From positions 620,001-684,000 of the forward strand of contig NZ_CP129992.1 in NCBI RefSeq assembly GCF_030505615.1: a stretch of DNA of 64,000 nucleotides, in the 5' to 3' direction. The position numbers and the translations under genes were made by a program. Positions 16,447 to 25,181 of this stretch are shown in pieces. The notes under the pieces were generated by a model that saw only the letters and a program-made list of their open reading frames with translations, did no database searches and was not told the origin of the DNA. The stretch comes from Salinibaculum rarum (GTDB taxonomy: Archaea; Halobacteriota; Halobacteria; Halobacteriales; Haloarculaceae). Every line of letters starts with the position of its first letter. Positions within the stretch are counted from its first letter, which is position 1.

Positions 16447-17358
16447 ATGGCACTTGGCGACCTCTACGAAGCGACTGCGGGCGACAGCACGGACCTCTAC
16501 TACGTCGACACGGAGATGTACGACACGCCCGAGTACGGTGCAATCTACATCCTCGACGCGGAGCGCCCCGCGCTAATCGATACCGGCATCGGCCTGCGCT
16601 GGGAGACCATCGTCGACGCGATGGCCGAGGTCGGCATCGAACCCGACGACCTCGAAGTCATCGCACCGACACACGTCCACCTCGACCACGCGGGCGGCGC
16701 CGGCTATCTCGCCGAGGCTTGCCCGAACGCCGAGGTGTACATCCACGAAGTGGGTGCGGGACATCTCGCCGACCCCGGGCGGCTCTGGGAGGGGACCAAA
16801 TCGGCCGTCGAGAGCCAGATCGAGTACTACGCCGAGCCGAAACCGGTTCCCGAGGAGCGCATCACGGAACTCACTGACGGCGACACAATCGACCTCGGTG
16901 ACCACCAACTAGACGTTCATTACGCACCGGGCCACGCACCCCATCAGGCCGTCTACTACGACCCGGTCTGTGACGGCGTGTTCACCGCCGACGCCGCGGG
17001 CATCTGTACGCCCGCGACAAACGGTGTGCGACAGACGAGTCCGCCCCCGACCTTCGACCTTCCCCAAGTGCTCGCGGACGTGGAGATGCTCCAGGAACTC
17101 GACCCGTCGGCGCTGTACTACGGCCACTTCGGCGACTGGGAGGCTGACGACCGGCTGGCCGAGTACGCGACAGTCACCGAGGAGTGGGTTGCCGACATCG
17201 AGCGGGTCCGCGAGCGACTCGACGACGACGAGGCAGTCATCGAGTACTTCCAGGAGTCGACGGACGCAACGGAGGTGTGGGGCGAGCGGAAGGGCCGCGA
17301 CGAGGAGCGGTTGAACGTCCGCGGCGTGCTCACGTATCTCGACCACCGCGATAAGTAG
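16447..17358 (+). CDS. MBL-fold metallo-hydrolase
   Basis: A 303-residue protein. A metallo-beta-lactamase domain fills about the first 220 residues: THVHLDHAGGAGYL (HxHxDH), later PGHAPHQAVYY, FTADAAGI and YYGHFGDWEADD. The C-terminal ~70 residues are helical and charged, as in the YflN/glyoxalase-like group. Substrate unknown. It lies between the K+ channel (63 bases upstream) and the cation antiporter (75 bases downstream), all on the plus strand. Confidence 0.85.
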   Translation: MALGDLYEATAGDSTDLYYVDTEMYDTPEYGAIYILDAERPALIDTGIGLRWETIVDAMAEVGIEPDDLEVIAPTHVHLDHAGGAGYLAEACPNAEVYIHEVGAGHLADPGRLWEGTKSAVESQIEYYAEPKPVPEERITELTDGDTIDLGDHQLDVHYAPGHAPHQAVYYDPVCDGVFTADAAGICTPATNGVRQTSPPPTFDLPQVLADVEMLQELDPSALYYGHFGDWEADDRLAEYATVTEEWVADIERVRERLDDDEAVIEYFQESTDATEVWGERKGRDEERLNVRGVLTYLDHRDK

Positions 17359-17433
17359 ACAGAGGAGGTAGCGACGGCATGACTGTATTTATATGCCGCC
17401 CAGTCGTTCGACTTGACAGATGGAGGGCACACG

Positions 17434-19356
17434 GTGGCGGCAAACGAACTGATACTGCTCGTTGCAGGCATCATCGCGCTTGGCGTCATCGCGCAGTTGC
17501 TGGCGAGCAGATACGAGATGCCCAGCATCATCTTCTATCTCGCCGCCGGTATCGCACTGGGGCCCGAGGGAATCGGCTTTGTCACACCCGAGGCGTTCGG
17601 GCAAGGGCTCCCGACTATCGTCGGGCTCGCGGTCGCCATCATCGTCTTCGAGGGCGCCTTCCACCTGAAGATAGAGCGACTCCGTGAAGCACCTGCGGCC
17701 ACGTTCCGACTCGTCACTGTCGGTGCGGCAATCGCACTCGTCGGGACGGCCACAGTCGCCCGGTTTACCATGGGCATCGACTGGGCGCTGGCGTTCCTCA
17801 TCGGTGCGTTGCTGGTCGCCACCGGACCGACCGTCATCACGCCGATACTGAACGTCGTTCCGGTCCGGGACCACGTCGCGGCCGCCCTGGAGACGGAGGG
17901 AATCGTCAACGACGTCACGGCGGCAATTCTGGCGGTCGTGTTCTTCCAAGTCGTCAATCCGACGACGGCCGACAACGGACTCATCGCCGACTTCACCGCC
18001 CGACTGGGGACTGGCATCCTCGTCGGACTGGTCGTGGCCGGCATCGTCTACTATATGCTCCAGTACATCGACCTCTCGCCGGGTGCGGCACCACAGAACG
18101 CCCGCCTGCTCGTGCTGGCCGGCGCACTCGTCTCCTATGCCATCGCCAACGCGCAACTGGCCGAAGCCGGCGTCGCCGCGGCGGCGACCGCTGGCCTCGT
18201 CCTCGGGAACGCGGACATCCCCTACGAGCAGAACGTCACCGACTTCAAAGGCGACATCACGCTGCTCGTGCTCTCGTTCGTGTTCATCGCGCTGGCAGCG
18301 CTCCTGCGAGTTGACGTGTTGCTGGAACTTGCCATCCCGAAGTTGCTCGTCGTCGTCGCCGTCGCGCTGGTCCTCCGGCCACTGCTCGTGTTCGTCTCGA
18401 CGACCGGCGGGCAGTTCTCGACGAACGAACGCGTACTCATGAGCGCCATCGGGCCGCGGGGTATCATCCCGGCCTCGGTGGCGACGCTGTTTGCCGTCGA
18501 ACTCCGGGCACAGGCCAGCGAACTCCGGACCGAAGCGGAAGCCGTCGCGGGCCCGGAGTCGGCTGAACTACTGACAGAGGCAGCGGCGCTGTCGAATCAG
18601 GCCGACATCCTCGTCGGCACCGTCTTTCTGGTCATCCTCGTCACGGTCGTCTTCGAGGGTGGCCTCGCGCGCTACATCGCGGAATATCTGAATGTGATAC
18701 CAATGCGAGTTATCATCGTCGGCGGTGGAACGGTGGGCCGTGCGCTCGCCGACCGCCTCCAAGACCGAGGAGAGAACGTCGTTCTGGTCGAAGAAGAAGA
18801 AGCCGAGGTAGAGGACGCAAGAAATGAAGGCTACACAGTCGAGTGGGGCGACGGGACGGACATGGACGTACTGCGTGGCGCCGGCGCCGAGAACGCAAAG
18901 ACCATCGTCGCCGCGACCCGGAACGACGACACCAACCTGCTTGTCTCACAGCTGGTCAAATCGAAGTTCGACACCGAAAAGATAATCGCGCGGGCCAACG
19001 ACCCCGACAACGTCGCGGCCTTCCAGGACCTCGGTGTCAACACGATTGACTCACCGATGGCGACGGCGTGGGCAATCGACAACCAGATAGAACGGCCCGC
19101 GCTCTCGGAGTGGATTACCGGCGTCGGCGGCACTGGTGACGTCCAAGAAATCGAGGTCAGAAACGAGGACATCGTCGGGAAATCAATCGAGGAGGTCGGC
19201 CCGATGTTGCCCCACGACTGCCTCGTGGCGCTCGTGAGTCGGAACGGAGAGACGATGGTTCCCACGGCAGATTACGTCGTCGAGCGCGGCGACAAACTCA
19301 CCCTGCTCGGCCAGCACGACCCGGTTCGAGAAGGAATGGAACTCCTGCAAGGGTAA
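17434..19356 (+). CDS. cation:proton antiporter with C-terminal RCK domain
   Basis: A 640-residue membrane protein. Residues 1-420 hold about 12 membrane segments of the Na+(K+)/H+ exchanger fold, including SIIFYLAAGIALGPEGIGF, LVATGPTVITPIL and AIGPRGIIPASVATLFA. After about residue 425 an RCK-N domain starts with VIIVGGGTVGRALAD, a complete GxGxxG turn, and RCK-C fills the last ~75 residues. The RCK part suggests nucleotide-gated cation export. I chose the GTG at 17434, since GGAGGG lies about eight bases upstream; a TTG seven codons earlier is the alternative. Confidence 0.88.
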   Translation: MAANELILLVAGIIALGVIAQLLASRYEMPSIIFYLAAGIALGPEGIGFVTPEAFGQGLPTIVGLAVAIIVFEGAFHLKIERLREAPAATFRLVTVGAAIALVGTATVARFTMGIDWALAFLIGALLVATGPTVITPILNVVPVRDHVAAALETEGIVNDVTAAILAVVFFQVVNPTTADNGLIADFTARLGTGILVGLVVAGIVYYMLQYIDLSPGAAPQNARLLVLAGALVSYAIANAQLAEAGVAAAATAGLVLGNADIPYEQNVTDFKGDITLLVLSFVFIALAALLRVDVLLELAIPKLLVVVAVALVLRPLLVFVSTTGGQFSTNERVLMSAIGPRGIIPASVATLFAVELRAQASELRTEAEAVAGPESAELLTEAAALSNQADILVGTVFLVILVTVVFEGGLARYIAEYLNVIPMRVIIVGGGTVGRALADRLQDRGENVVLVEEEEAEVEDARNEGYTVEWGDGTDMDVLRGAGAENAKTIVAATRNDDTNLLVSQLVKSKFDTEKIIARANDPDNVAAFQDLGVNTIDSPMATAWAIDNQIERPALSEWITGVGGTGDVQEIEVRNEDIVGKSIEEVGPMLPHDCLVALVSRNGETMVPTADYVVERGDKLTLLGQHDPVREGMELLQG

Positions 19357-19364
19357 CGAACCGC

Positions 19365-19802
19365 CTACACTTCGTCCGGGAGTCCGCTGTCGTCGGCCCA
19401 CGGTGTCTCTTCGCCCTGGCCGTCGGTTTTGTACGTTCCGTGAGCCGTCGCGACGTGCGTGCCCGTCGCGTCGTGGACGTCGACGCGGGTCATCGCGAGA
19501 TTCTTCCCGAACCGGACGACTTCGCCGTCGGCGACGAGGTCCGTCGTCGCCGGGGCGAGATAGTCCATCCGCATATCGACGGTCGGTGAGACGGCCTTCG
19601 ACAGCGAGATGACCGCAGCGCCGCCGGCCATGTCGGCGAGTGCGTACGTCGCCCCGCCGTGGATAACGTCGCCGGTCGGGTTCGAGAGCAGGTCCTCGGA
19701 GAACTCGAGTCGTGCCTCGGCGTGGCCGTCGGCCGCCTCGGTCACCTCGATACCCAGCAACCCGAGAAACGGCGTCTGGTTGAGAAGTGCTACCAGGTCC
19801 AT
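19365..19802 (-). CDS. PaaI-family hotdog thioesterase
   Basis: A 145-residue single hotdog domain. The active-site stretch NPTGDVIHGGATYALADMAGG with HGG, followed by TVDMRMDYLAPA, identifies the PaaI/YdiI-like acyl-CoA thioesterases. It may act on aromatic or short acyl-CoA. A thiolase gene is upstream on the same strand, but 419 bases separate them, so the two are probably not one operon. It is convergent with the antiporter gene. Confidence 0.88.
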   Translation of the reverse strand: MDLVALLNQTPFLGLLGIEVTEAADGHAEARLEFSEDLLSNPTGDVIHGGATYALADMAGGAAVISLSKAVSPTVDMRMDYLAPATTDLVADGEVVRFGKNLAMTRVDVHDATGTHVATAHGTYKTDGQGEETPWADDSGLPDEV

Positions 19803-20221
19803 ACCACAGCGAGCGGTTCCCGACGCATAAGCCTCGTCGAACAGTCGACAACGGGACAGGTGTGGTCGCAGGCGGCAGTGAGTCCGCTGGCACGCGACAG
19901 CGACAGCGGCGACCCATCAACCTGACACGCCAAAATGCGGGAGAAGTTCGGCCGCCGGCAGGTGGACACAGCAACGAGCACTGGGGCTGAAGCAGTGAAT
20001 ACAGGTGAGCCGGCGGTCCGAACCCCCCAGCCCTCTATTCGAAGCAGAACGTAAATACCACAGTTATTGCGCCCAATATTGCGCTAGAGTGTAGCCCATT
20101 CAGCCATAATTCTCTATAATTAGACCACGAATGTATGCTGTCAGGGGATTATAAACCAAGATTGTTGTTAAATATGACTTCCCACCGCAGTGCGGCTGTC
20201 GGTTTTGGCTGAGGGTCGCCC
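19803..20221. other. 419-base intergenic region with AT-rich island
   Basis: The region lies between thiolase and thioesterase genes on the minus strand. Bases about 20040-20185 are far richer in A/T than the rest of the window. They contain a direct repeat ATTGCGC (20066-20072 and 20078-20084) around CAATATTG, a repeated ATAATT, and TTATAAAC near 20149. About 25 bases after that comes a plus-strand ATG near 20174 with only 13 codons. I see no recognisable gene. A terminator, a small RNA or a relic of an insertion are all possible. Confidence 0.5.
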
Positions 20222-21355
20222 TCAGGCTAGCTCGAACTCGATTGCCGCACCCTGACCGAAGCCGACACACTCGGTCGCGAGACCGAGTTCGGCGTCGCGG
20301 CGCTGCATCTCGTGGAGCAGCGTCACGGGCAGGCGCGCGCCAGAGGCCCCCAGCGGGTGCCCGAGCGCGATTGCGCCGCCGTTGACGTTGAATATGTCGT
20401 CATCGAAGCCGAGTTCGTCCCGGCAGTACAGCGTCTGCGACGCGAAGGCCTCGTTCAGTTCCACGAGGTCGTACTCGTCGGTGCTTCGGCCGGTGCGCTC
20501 GGAGAGCTGGCGGACGGCCGGAACCGGGCCGACGCCCATGATAGTCGGGTCAACACCCGCGACCTGGTGGTTGCCCACCTCGGCCATGATGTCGAGGCCG
20601 TGGTCCTCCGCGTACGCGCGACTCGTCACGGCGAGGGCCGCTGCGCCGTCGGTCGTCTGGGAGGCGTTGCCCGGCGTGACCGTCCCCTCGGATTTGAACA
20701 CCGTGGGCAGACCGGCCATCTTCTCCATGCTGGTGTCATAGCGGATGCCCTCGTCTCTCTCGACGGTGCCGTCCTCGGTCTCGATGGGGACGATTTCCTC
20801 GGCGAAATCGCCCGACTCGGTTGCCTCAGCGGCCCGGTCGTGGCTCCGGAGGGCGTACTCGTCCTGGGCTTCCCGGGAGATGTCGAACTTCTCGGCGACC
20901 TTCTCGGCGGTCATCCCCATCTGGAGTTCCCCGACGTTGTAGTACTCGTTGAGACGCGGGTGAACCTTGTGCGTGTTCTCGCCCATCTTCACGCGGCTCA
21001 TCGATTCGACGCCACCAGCGATGAGAACGTCGCGCTGGCCGGCGGCGATGGCGTCGGCCGCGCGCATCACCGACTCGGCGGAGGACGCACACCAGCGGTT
21101 GATAGTGCTGGCGGGCACCGACTCGCCCAGGTCGGACATCAGCGCGATGACGCGTGCGACGTTGTTGCCCTGCTCGCCGCGTTGCTGGGCACACCCCCAC
21201 AGGAGGTCGTCGACGTCTTCGCCGGCGATACCGGTGCTGTCGAGAATCTCGTTGATGAGCGGAATCGAGAGGTCCTCGCTGCGTACGTCGGCGAACGCGC
21301 CGTCTTCCTTGCCAAGCGGTGTCCGCAGTGCTTCGACGATGACTGGTTGTGCCAT
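20222..21355 (-). CDS. acetyl-CoA C-acyltransferase (thiolase)
   Basis: A 377-residue thiolase of normal length. The nucleophilic Cys is in INRWCASSAESV near residue 88. The second half has GHPLGASGAR with the catalytic His, and the second Cys lies in ECVGFGQGAA. NEAFASQ is also present. It cleaves 3-ketoacyl-CoA in fatty-acid degradation, or condenses acetyl-CoA for acetoacetyl-CoA or PHA precursors. No dehydrogenase or hydratase is adjacent. One variation is CVGFGQG where many thiolases have CxGGGQG. Confidence 0.93.
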   Translation of the reverse strand: MAQPVIVEALRTPLGKEDGAFADVRSEDLSIPLINEILDSTGIAGEDVDDLLWGCAQQRGEQGNNVARVIALMSDLGESVPASTINRWCASSAESVMRAADAIAAGQRDVLIAGGVESMSRVKMGENTHKVHPRLNEYYNVGELQMGMTAEKVAEKFDISREAQDEYALRSHDRAAEATESGDFAEEIVPIETEDGTVERDEGIRYDTSMEKMAGLPTVFKSEGTVTPGNASQTTDGAAALAVTSRAYAEDHGLDIMAEVGNHQVAGVDPTIMGVGPVPAVRQLSERTGRSTDEYDLVELNEAFASQTLYCRDELGFDDDIFNVNGGAIALGHPLGASGARLPVTLLHEMQRRDAELGLATECVGFGQGAAIEFELA

Positions 21356-21460
21356 GTCACCGACAACGACCGCATCCCTGTTAAACGCTCACAAACCGAA
21401 AGCGAGAGAACTGGAGTTTTCGCCACCCATCGATAAGTCGGCCGGGGACGTAGTCGTTGT

Positions 21461-22408
21461 ATGAGCGACCCAGACATCGTCGTCCTCCGGCGGGGAGTTC
21501 ACGGCCGACCGATCGAATCGTACGTCGACGCGATCCGCGAGCGACTGCCCGACAGAGACGTGCGACTGGCGCGAACGCCCGACGAAGAGCGCGAACTCGT
21601 CGCCTCTGCGCCGGTCGTCACGGGGCTCAAGATGGACGAGGAGTTGCTCGCCGCCGCCGAGGAGTTACAGCTCTTTGCCTGTCTGTACGCCGGGACCGGA
21701 CACCTCCCGCTCGCTGCCTTCGAGGAGCGGGACGTTGCCGTCACGAACGCCTCGGGCGTCCACGGCCCGAACATCGCGGAGTACGTCGTCGGGTCGCTGC
21801 TCACCTTCGCTCGCGGGCTCCACCGGGGCTGGGAGCAGACACAGCGCCGTGAGTGGCGCCACTACCAGACACGGGAACTCAAGGGGAGCACGGTCACGGT
21901 CGTCGGCCTTGGTGCCATCGGGGAGACGGTCGTCGACCGCCTGGCCACCTTTGACGTCGAGACCGTCGGCGTCCGGTACACCCCCGAGAAGGGCGGGCCG
22001 ACCGACGAGGTCGTCGGCTTCGAGGAGATTCACGAGGCGTGTGCGCGAACGGACTATCTGGTGTTGGCCTGTCCGCTGACCGACGCCACGGAGCATCTCG
22101 TCGACCAGTCGGTGTTCGAGACGCTCCCGCCGGAAGCAGTGCTCGTCAACGTCGCGCGCGGCCCAGTCGTCGACACTGACGCGCTCGTGTCCGCACTCCG
22201 TGGCAACGACATCCGCGGGGCCGCGCTGGACGTGAGCGACCCCGAGCCGCTGCCGGAAGACCACCCGCTGTGGACGCTGTCGAACGTCCTCGTCACGCCG
22301 CACAACTCCGGTGACACGCCCGAGTACTACCAGCGCGTTGCGGACATCCTCGCTGAGAACATAGCACGGCGGGACCGCGGCGAAAAACTGCGCAACCGCG
22401 CGGTCTGA
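21461..22408 (+). CDS. D-2-hydroxyacid dehydrogenase (NAD)
   Basis: A 315-residue dehydrogenase with the standard layout: a split catalytic domain around a Rossmann domain. The nucleotide-binding turn is VVGLGAIGETV near residue 145. The catalytic Arg is in NVARGPVVDT, the Glu is in the DPEPLPEDHPLW region and the His is in TPHNSG. The substrate (phosphoglycerate, glyoxylate or other) cannot be told. The start gives MSDPDIVVLR. It is divergent from the thiolase gene, 105 bases between starts. Confidence 0.9.
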   Translation: MSDPDIVVLRRGVHGRPIESYVDAIRERLPDRDVRLARTPDEERELVASAPVVTGLKMDEELLAAAEELQLFACLYAGTGHLPLAAFEERDVAVTNASGVHGPNIAEYVVGSLLTFARGLHRGWEQTQRREWRHYQTRELKGSTVTVVGLGAIGETVVDRLATFDVETVGVRYTPEKGGPTDEVVGFEEIHEACARTDYLVLACPLTDATEHLVDQSVFETLPPEAVLVNVARGPVVDTDALVSALRGNDIRGAALDVSDPEPLPEDHPLWTLSNVLVTPHNSGDTPEYYQRVADILAENIARRDRGEKLRNRAV

Positions 22409-22512
22409 GCCGGCACGGACGGGCCACGCGGAGTGCCATCGGCGGGTGACATTGGGGCTCCGGCAAGGGATTTCGAGTGACTTATACTCCTCGCGGGGTA
22501 ATCTTGGTGGGA

Positions 22513-23844
22513 ATGAACGACCCGGAGTTTGCCGTCGTCGAGTTCGTGTTGACGGCCAACGTCTACAGCGAAGACAAGACACTGGAGCCGGACGACCTGC
22601 CGCCGTCGTATCGCGCCGCCTTCTACAGCGATGGACGTATCGAACGGCCGCTCACCCCGACGCTCGAGACGGCCACCGACGCGACGGGCGTCGAGAATCC
22701 GTGGAACGTCGTCTCGGGACTGATGTTCACCGACAAGGACGACTTCGACGGTTCGCTCACCTTCACCGACCGCGGGATGGCAGAAGAGTGGTTCCGCGAC
22801 CGGGCCGACGCCGACCGCGTCCAGGAAAATCCCGTCCTCACCAAGTACTTCGAAGGCGAGATAGAGGAGGCAAGCTACGAGACCGCGCGCCAGCAGAACC
22901 GACCGTCACGCGCCGACCGCGCGGTCATCGACGACCTCCTCGCCGAGTACTTCGACGAGGACGAAGAAGGGGAGATGCTCGACCTCGTGGACGTTCGCGC
23001 GCCCTCGGAAATCGAGATGACCCTCGACGACATCGTCCTCACGGGAGACCAGGAAAACGAGATTCTCAAAATCGTCAAGGCCATCAAACACCGGGAGTAT
23101 CTCGCCTCTATTGGACTCCGCGAAATCGGGAAGCTCCTCTTTGTCGGCCCGCCGGGCACGGGGAAGACGACGGTCGCTCGCGCGCTCGCCCGCAAACTCG
23201 ACCTCCCATTCGTCGAGGTCAAACTCTCGATGATTACCAGCCAGTATCTCGGCGAGACGGCCAAAAACGTCGAGAAGACCTTCGAGGTCGCCAAACGGCT
23301 CTCGCCGTGTATCCTCTTTATCGACGAGTTCGACTTCGTCGCCAAAACCCGGTCGAGCGACGAACACGCGGCTATCAAGCGCGCGGTCAACACCCTGCTC
23401 AAGAGTATCGACGAGGTCTCGCTCGTGCAAGACGAAGTGCTTCTCATCGGCGCGACCAACCACCCCGACCAGCTGGACGCCGCCGCGTGGCGTCGCTTCG
23501 ACGAAATCGTCAACTTCCCCAAGCCCGACCGCAACATGCGCTCGGACATCCTCGAAATCGTCACTCGCGAGATGGACATCCTCGATTTCGACCCGGCCGC
23601 GCTAGCGGAGATTACCGAGGGGCTGACCGGCAGCGACCTCCGGCTGGTACTCCGGGAAGCGGTTCTGGACGCGCTGACCGAAGAGCGAACGACGCTGACT
23701 CAGCAGGACCTCCTCGACGCCGTCGAGGACTTCGAGGAGCGTGACACGCTGAAGAACATGGACATGATAGAGGGCGACCACGACGCGCTGGTCGCTGGCG
23801 GCGACCTCGGTGGCGGCAGCGACGGTCACGACCACGACCACTGA
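22513..23844 (+). CDS. AAA-family ATPase with His-rich C-terminus
   Basis: A 443-residue single-AAA protein. Residues 1-200 are a family-specific N-domain without a recognised fold. Walker A is GPPGTGKTT near residue 217, Walker B is CILFIDEFDF near 270, sensor 1 is LIGATNHPDQLDAAAWRRFD, and a C-terminal lid follows with GLTGSDLRLVLREAV. The layout recalls proteasome-activating or FtsH/Cdc48-like AAA modules, but no protease is attached. The end GGGSDGHDHDH is His/Asp-rich and could bind metal. The ATG at 22513 is chosen because GGTGG lies just upstream and the N-domain begins there. Confidence 0.85.
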   Translation: MNDPEFAVVEFVLTANVYSEDKTLEPDDLPPSYRAAFYSDGRIERPLTPTLETATDATGVENPWNVVSGLMFTDKDDFDGSLTFTDRGMAEEWFRDRADADRVQENPVLTKYFEGEIEEASYETARQQNRPSRADRAVIDDLLAEYFDEDEEGEMLDLVDVRAPSEIEMTLDDIVLTGDQENEILKIVKAIKHREYLASIGLREIGKLLFVGPPGTGKTTVARALARKLDLPFVEVKLSMITSQYLGETAKNVEKTFEVAKRLSPCILFIDEFDFVAKTRSSDEHAAIKRAVNTLLKSIDEVSLVQDEVLLIGATNHPDQLDAAAWRRFDEIVNFPKPDRNMRSDILEIVTREMDILDFDPAALAEITEGLTGSDLRLVLREAVLDALTEERTTLTQQDLLDAVEDFEERDTLKNMDMIEGDHDALVAGGDLGGGSDGHDHDH

Positions 23845-23864
23845 GACGGTCGCTGGAACGGCAC

Positions 23865-24218
23865 TCAGAACGTGACGATTTCGTACTCGTCGGCGACCAG
23901 CGAGCGGATGCTCGGGTGGCCGTCGTTTGCCGTGAGCCGGTCGAGCCCGGCAGATGCGACGGCGTTTTCGACGCCGTGGGCGTTCGCACAGTATCCACAG
24001 ACGGCCACCGCGTCCCGGACGACCGTATAGAGGTCGTGATACTCGTACTCCTCGGATTCGAGAATCGGAATCCACTGAGTACCGGCTCCGTCGAAGACGA
24101 GTTTGACCTCGTCGCCGGCCTCGATGAACTCCTTCGTGGCGACCATCGCGTTGATGACACGCCCGGCGTCCGAGGAGTCGTCGGTCCCCGCGTACACGAC
24201 GAGTGCAGCCTTCGTCAT
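23865..24218 (-). CDS. DsrE-family protein
   Basis: A 117-residue protein with the DsrE/F-like fold. It opens with ALVVYAGTDDSSDAGRVINAM and contains VKLVFDGAGTQWIPIL and VAVCGYCANAHGV. Two cysteines (CGYC) sit at the position where sulfur-relay DsrE proteins carry their reactive Cys. The ATG at 24218 gives MTKAALVVY. It is convergent with the AAA ATPase gene, 20 bases between stops. A sulfur-transfer role is possible but not shown. Confidence 0.82.
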   Translation of the reverse strand: MTKAALVVYAGTDDSSDAGRVINAMVATKEFIEAGDEVKLVFDGAGTQWIPILESEEYEYHDLYTVVRDAVAVCGYCANAHGVENAVASAGLDRLTANDGHPSIRSLVADEYEIVTF

Positions 24219-24311
24219 ACCCACACGAGGGGCGACAGCGACAAATAACCGCCGTCGACGGCGGATTTCGAGTCGGGCCATTTAGGCGCTGTCGGCCCCA
24301 GCGTCGACGTG

Positions 24312-25136
24312 ATGGAGGTCACGCTACTCGGGACGGGCGACACCACCGGAACGCCGACGGTCGGCTGTGACTGTGAGACGTGTACCGAGGCACGGAACCG
24401 GGGCGTCGAACGCACCCGGTTTTCGGTCCACATCTACAACGAGCGGACCGGCGAGTCGCTCCTGGTCGACGCCAGCCCGGACTTTCGCCAGCAGTTTCTC
24501 CGCGAGGACCTCTCCGTTCCCGACGCTGTCGTCGTCACCCACATCCACTTCGACCACCTCCACGGCCTGGGTAACATCTTCCGGCTGACCCGGTCGCTGC
24601 CGGTCCACGCCGCAGACGAGACGGACCCCAAGACCGACGAGAGCGTCGCCGAGACGGTTCGGCGACAGTACGATTATCTCGCCGCGCTCGACGTCTCCGG
24701 GGAGACGCCACTGGAGCCGTTCGAAGCGGCTGGCTTCGAGTGTCGACTCGTCCCCGTCGACCACCCGCCGCTGGTCTGTTACGGGCTGGTCGTCGAAGAC
24801 CCCGAAACGGAGACGAAACTGTCGATTACCGGCGATACGACCTACGACGTTCCGGCCCAATCGCGAGATGCGCTCCGCGACCCGGACCTGTTGATTGCTG
24901 ACGGCATCGTCCACGCCGGCTTCTGTGAGCAACACTCCAGAGGGGGCAAGCACCACGACAGCGACGGTGTCCCGCGGACATTCGGGACGAAACACATGAC
25001 CTTCGAAGGTGCGCGGACGCTTGCCGACGACCTGAACGCCGACCGCCACCGGCTGGTCCACGTCTCGCATTTTGTCCCGGCCGAGCGGGCCTTCGGCGAG
25101 GACCTGGCCGTCGACGGCGAGCGGTTCCAGCTGTAA
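24312..25136 (+). CDS. PhnP-like MBL-fold phosphodiesterase
   Basis: A 274-residue metallo-beta-lactamase fold protein of the PhnP type. The opening MEVTLLGTGDTTGTPTVGCDCETC has the extra zinc-binding Cys cluster seen in PhnP-like enzymes. Metal ligands are in THIHFDHLHGLG (HxHxDH) and SITGDTTYDVP, and there is a late VHVSHFVP. Cyclic phosphodiesterase activity is known in PhnP; whether this protein shares it is inference, because no other phosphonate genes are nearby. The ATG at 24312 is preferred to the GTG one codon before. Confidence 0.82.
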   Translation: MEVTLLGTGDTTGTPTVGCDCETCTEARNRGVERTRFSVHIYNERTGESLLVDASPDFRQQFLREDLSVPDAVVVTHIHFDHLHGLGNIFRLTRSLPVHAADETDPKTDESVAETVRRQYDYLAALDVSGETPLEPFEAAGFECRLVPVDHPPLVCYGLVVEDPETETKLSITGDTTYDVPAQSRDALRDPDLLIADGIVHAGFCEQHSRGGKHHDSDGVPRTFGTKHMTFEGARTLADDLNADRHRLVHVSHFVPAERAFGEDLAVDGERFQL

Positions 25137-25181
25137 GCGGCGGACCGACAGGGGTTTGCGTACCCCCTAACACGTACCGGT

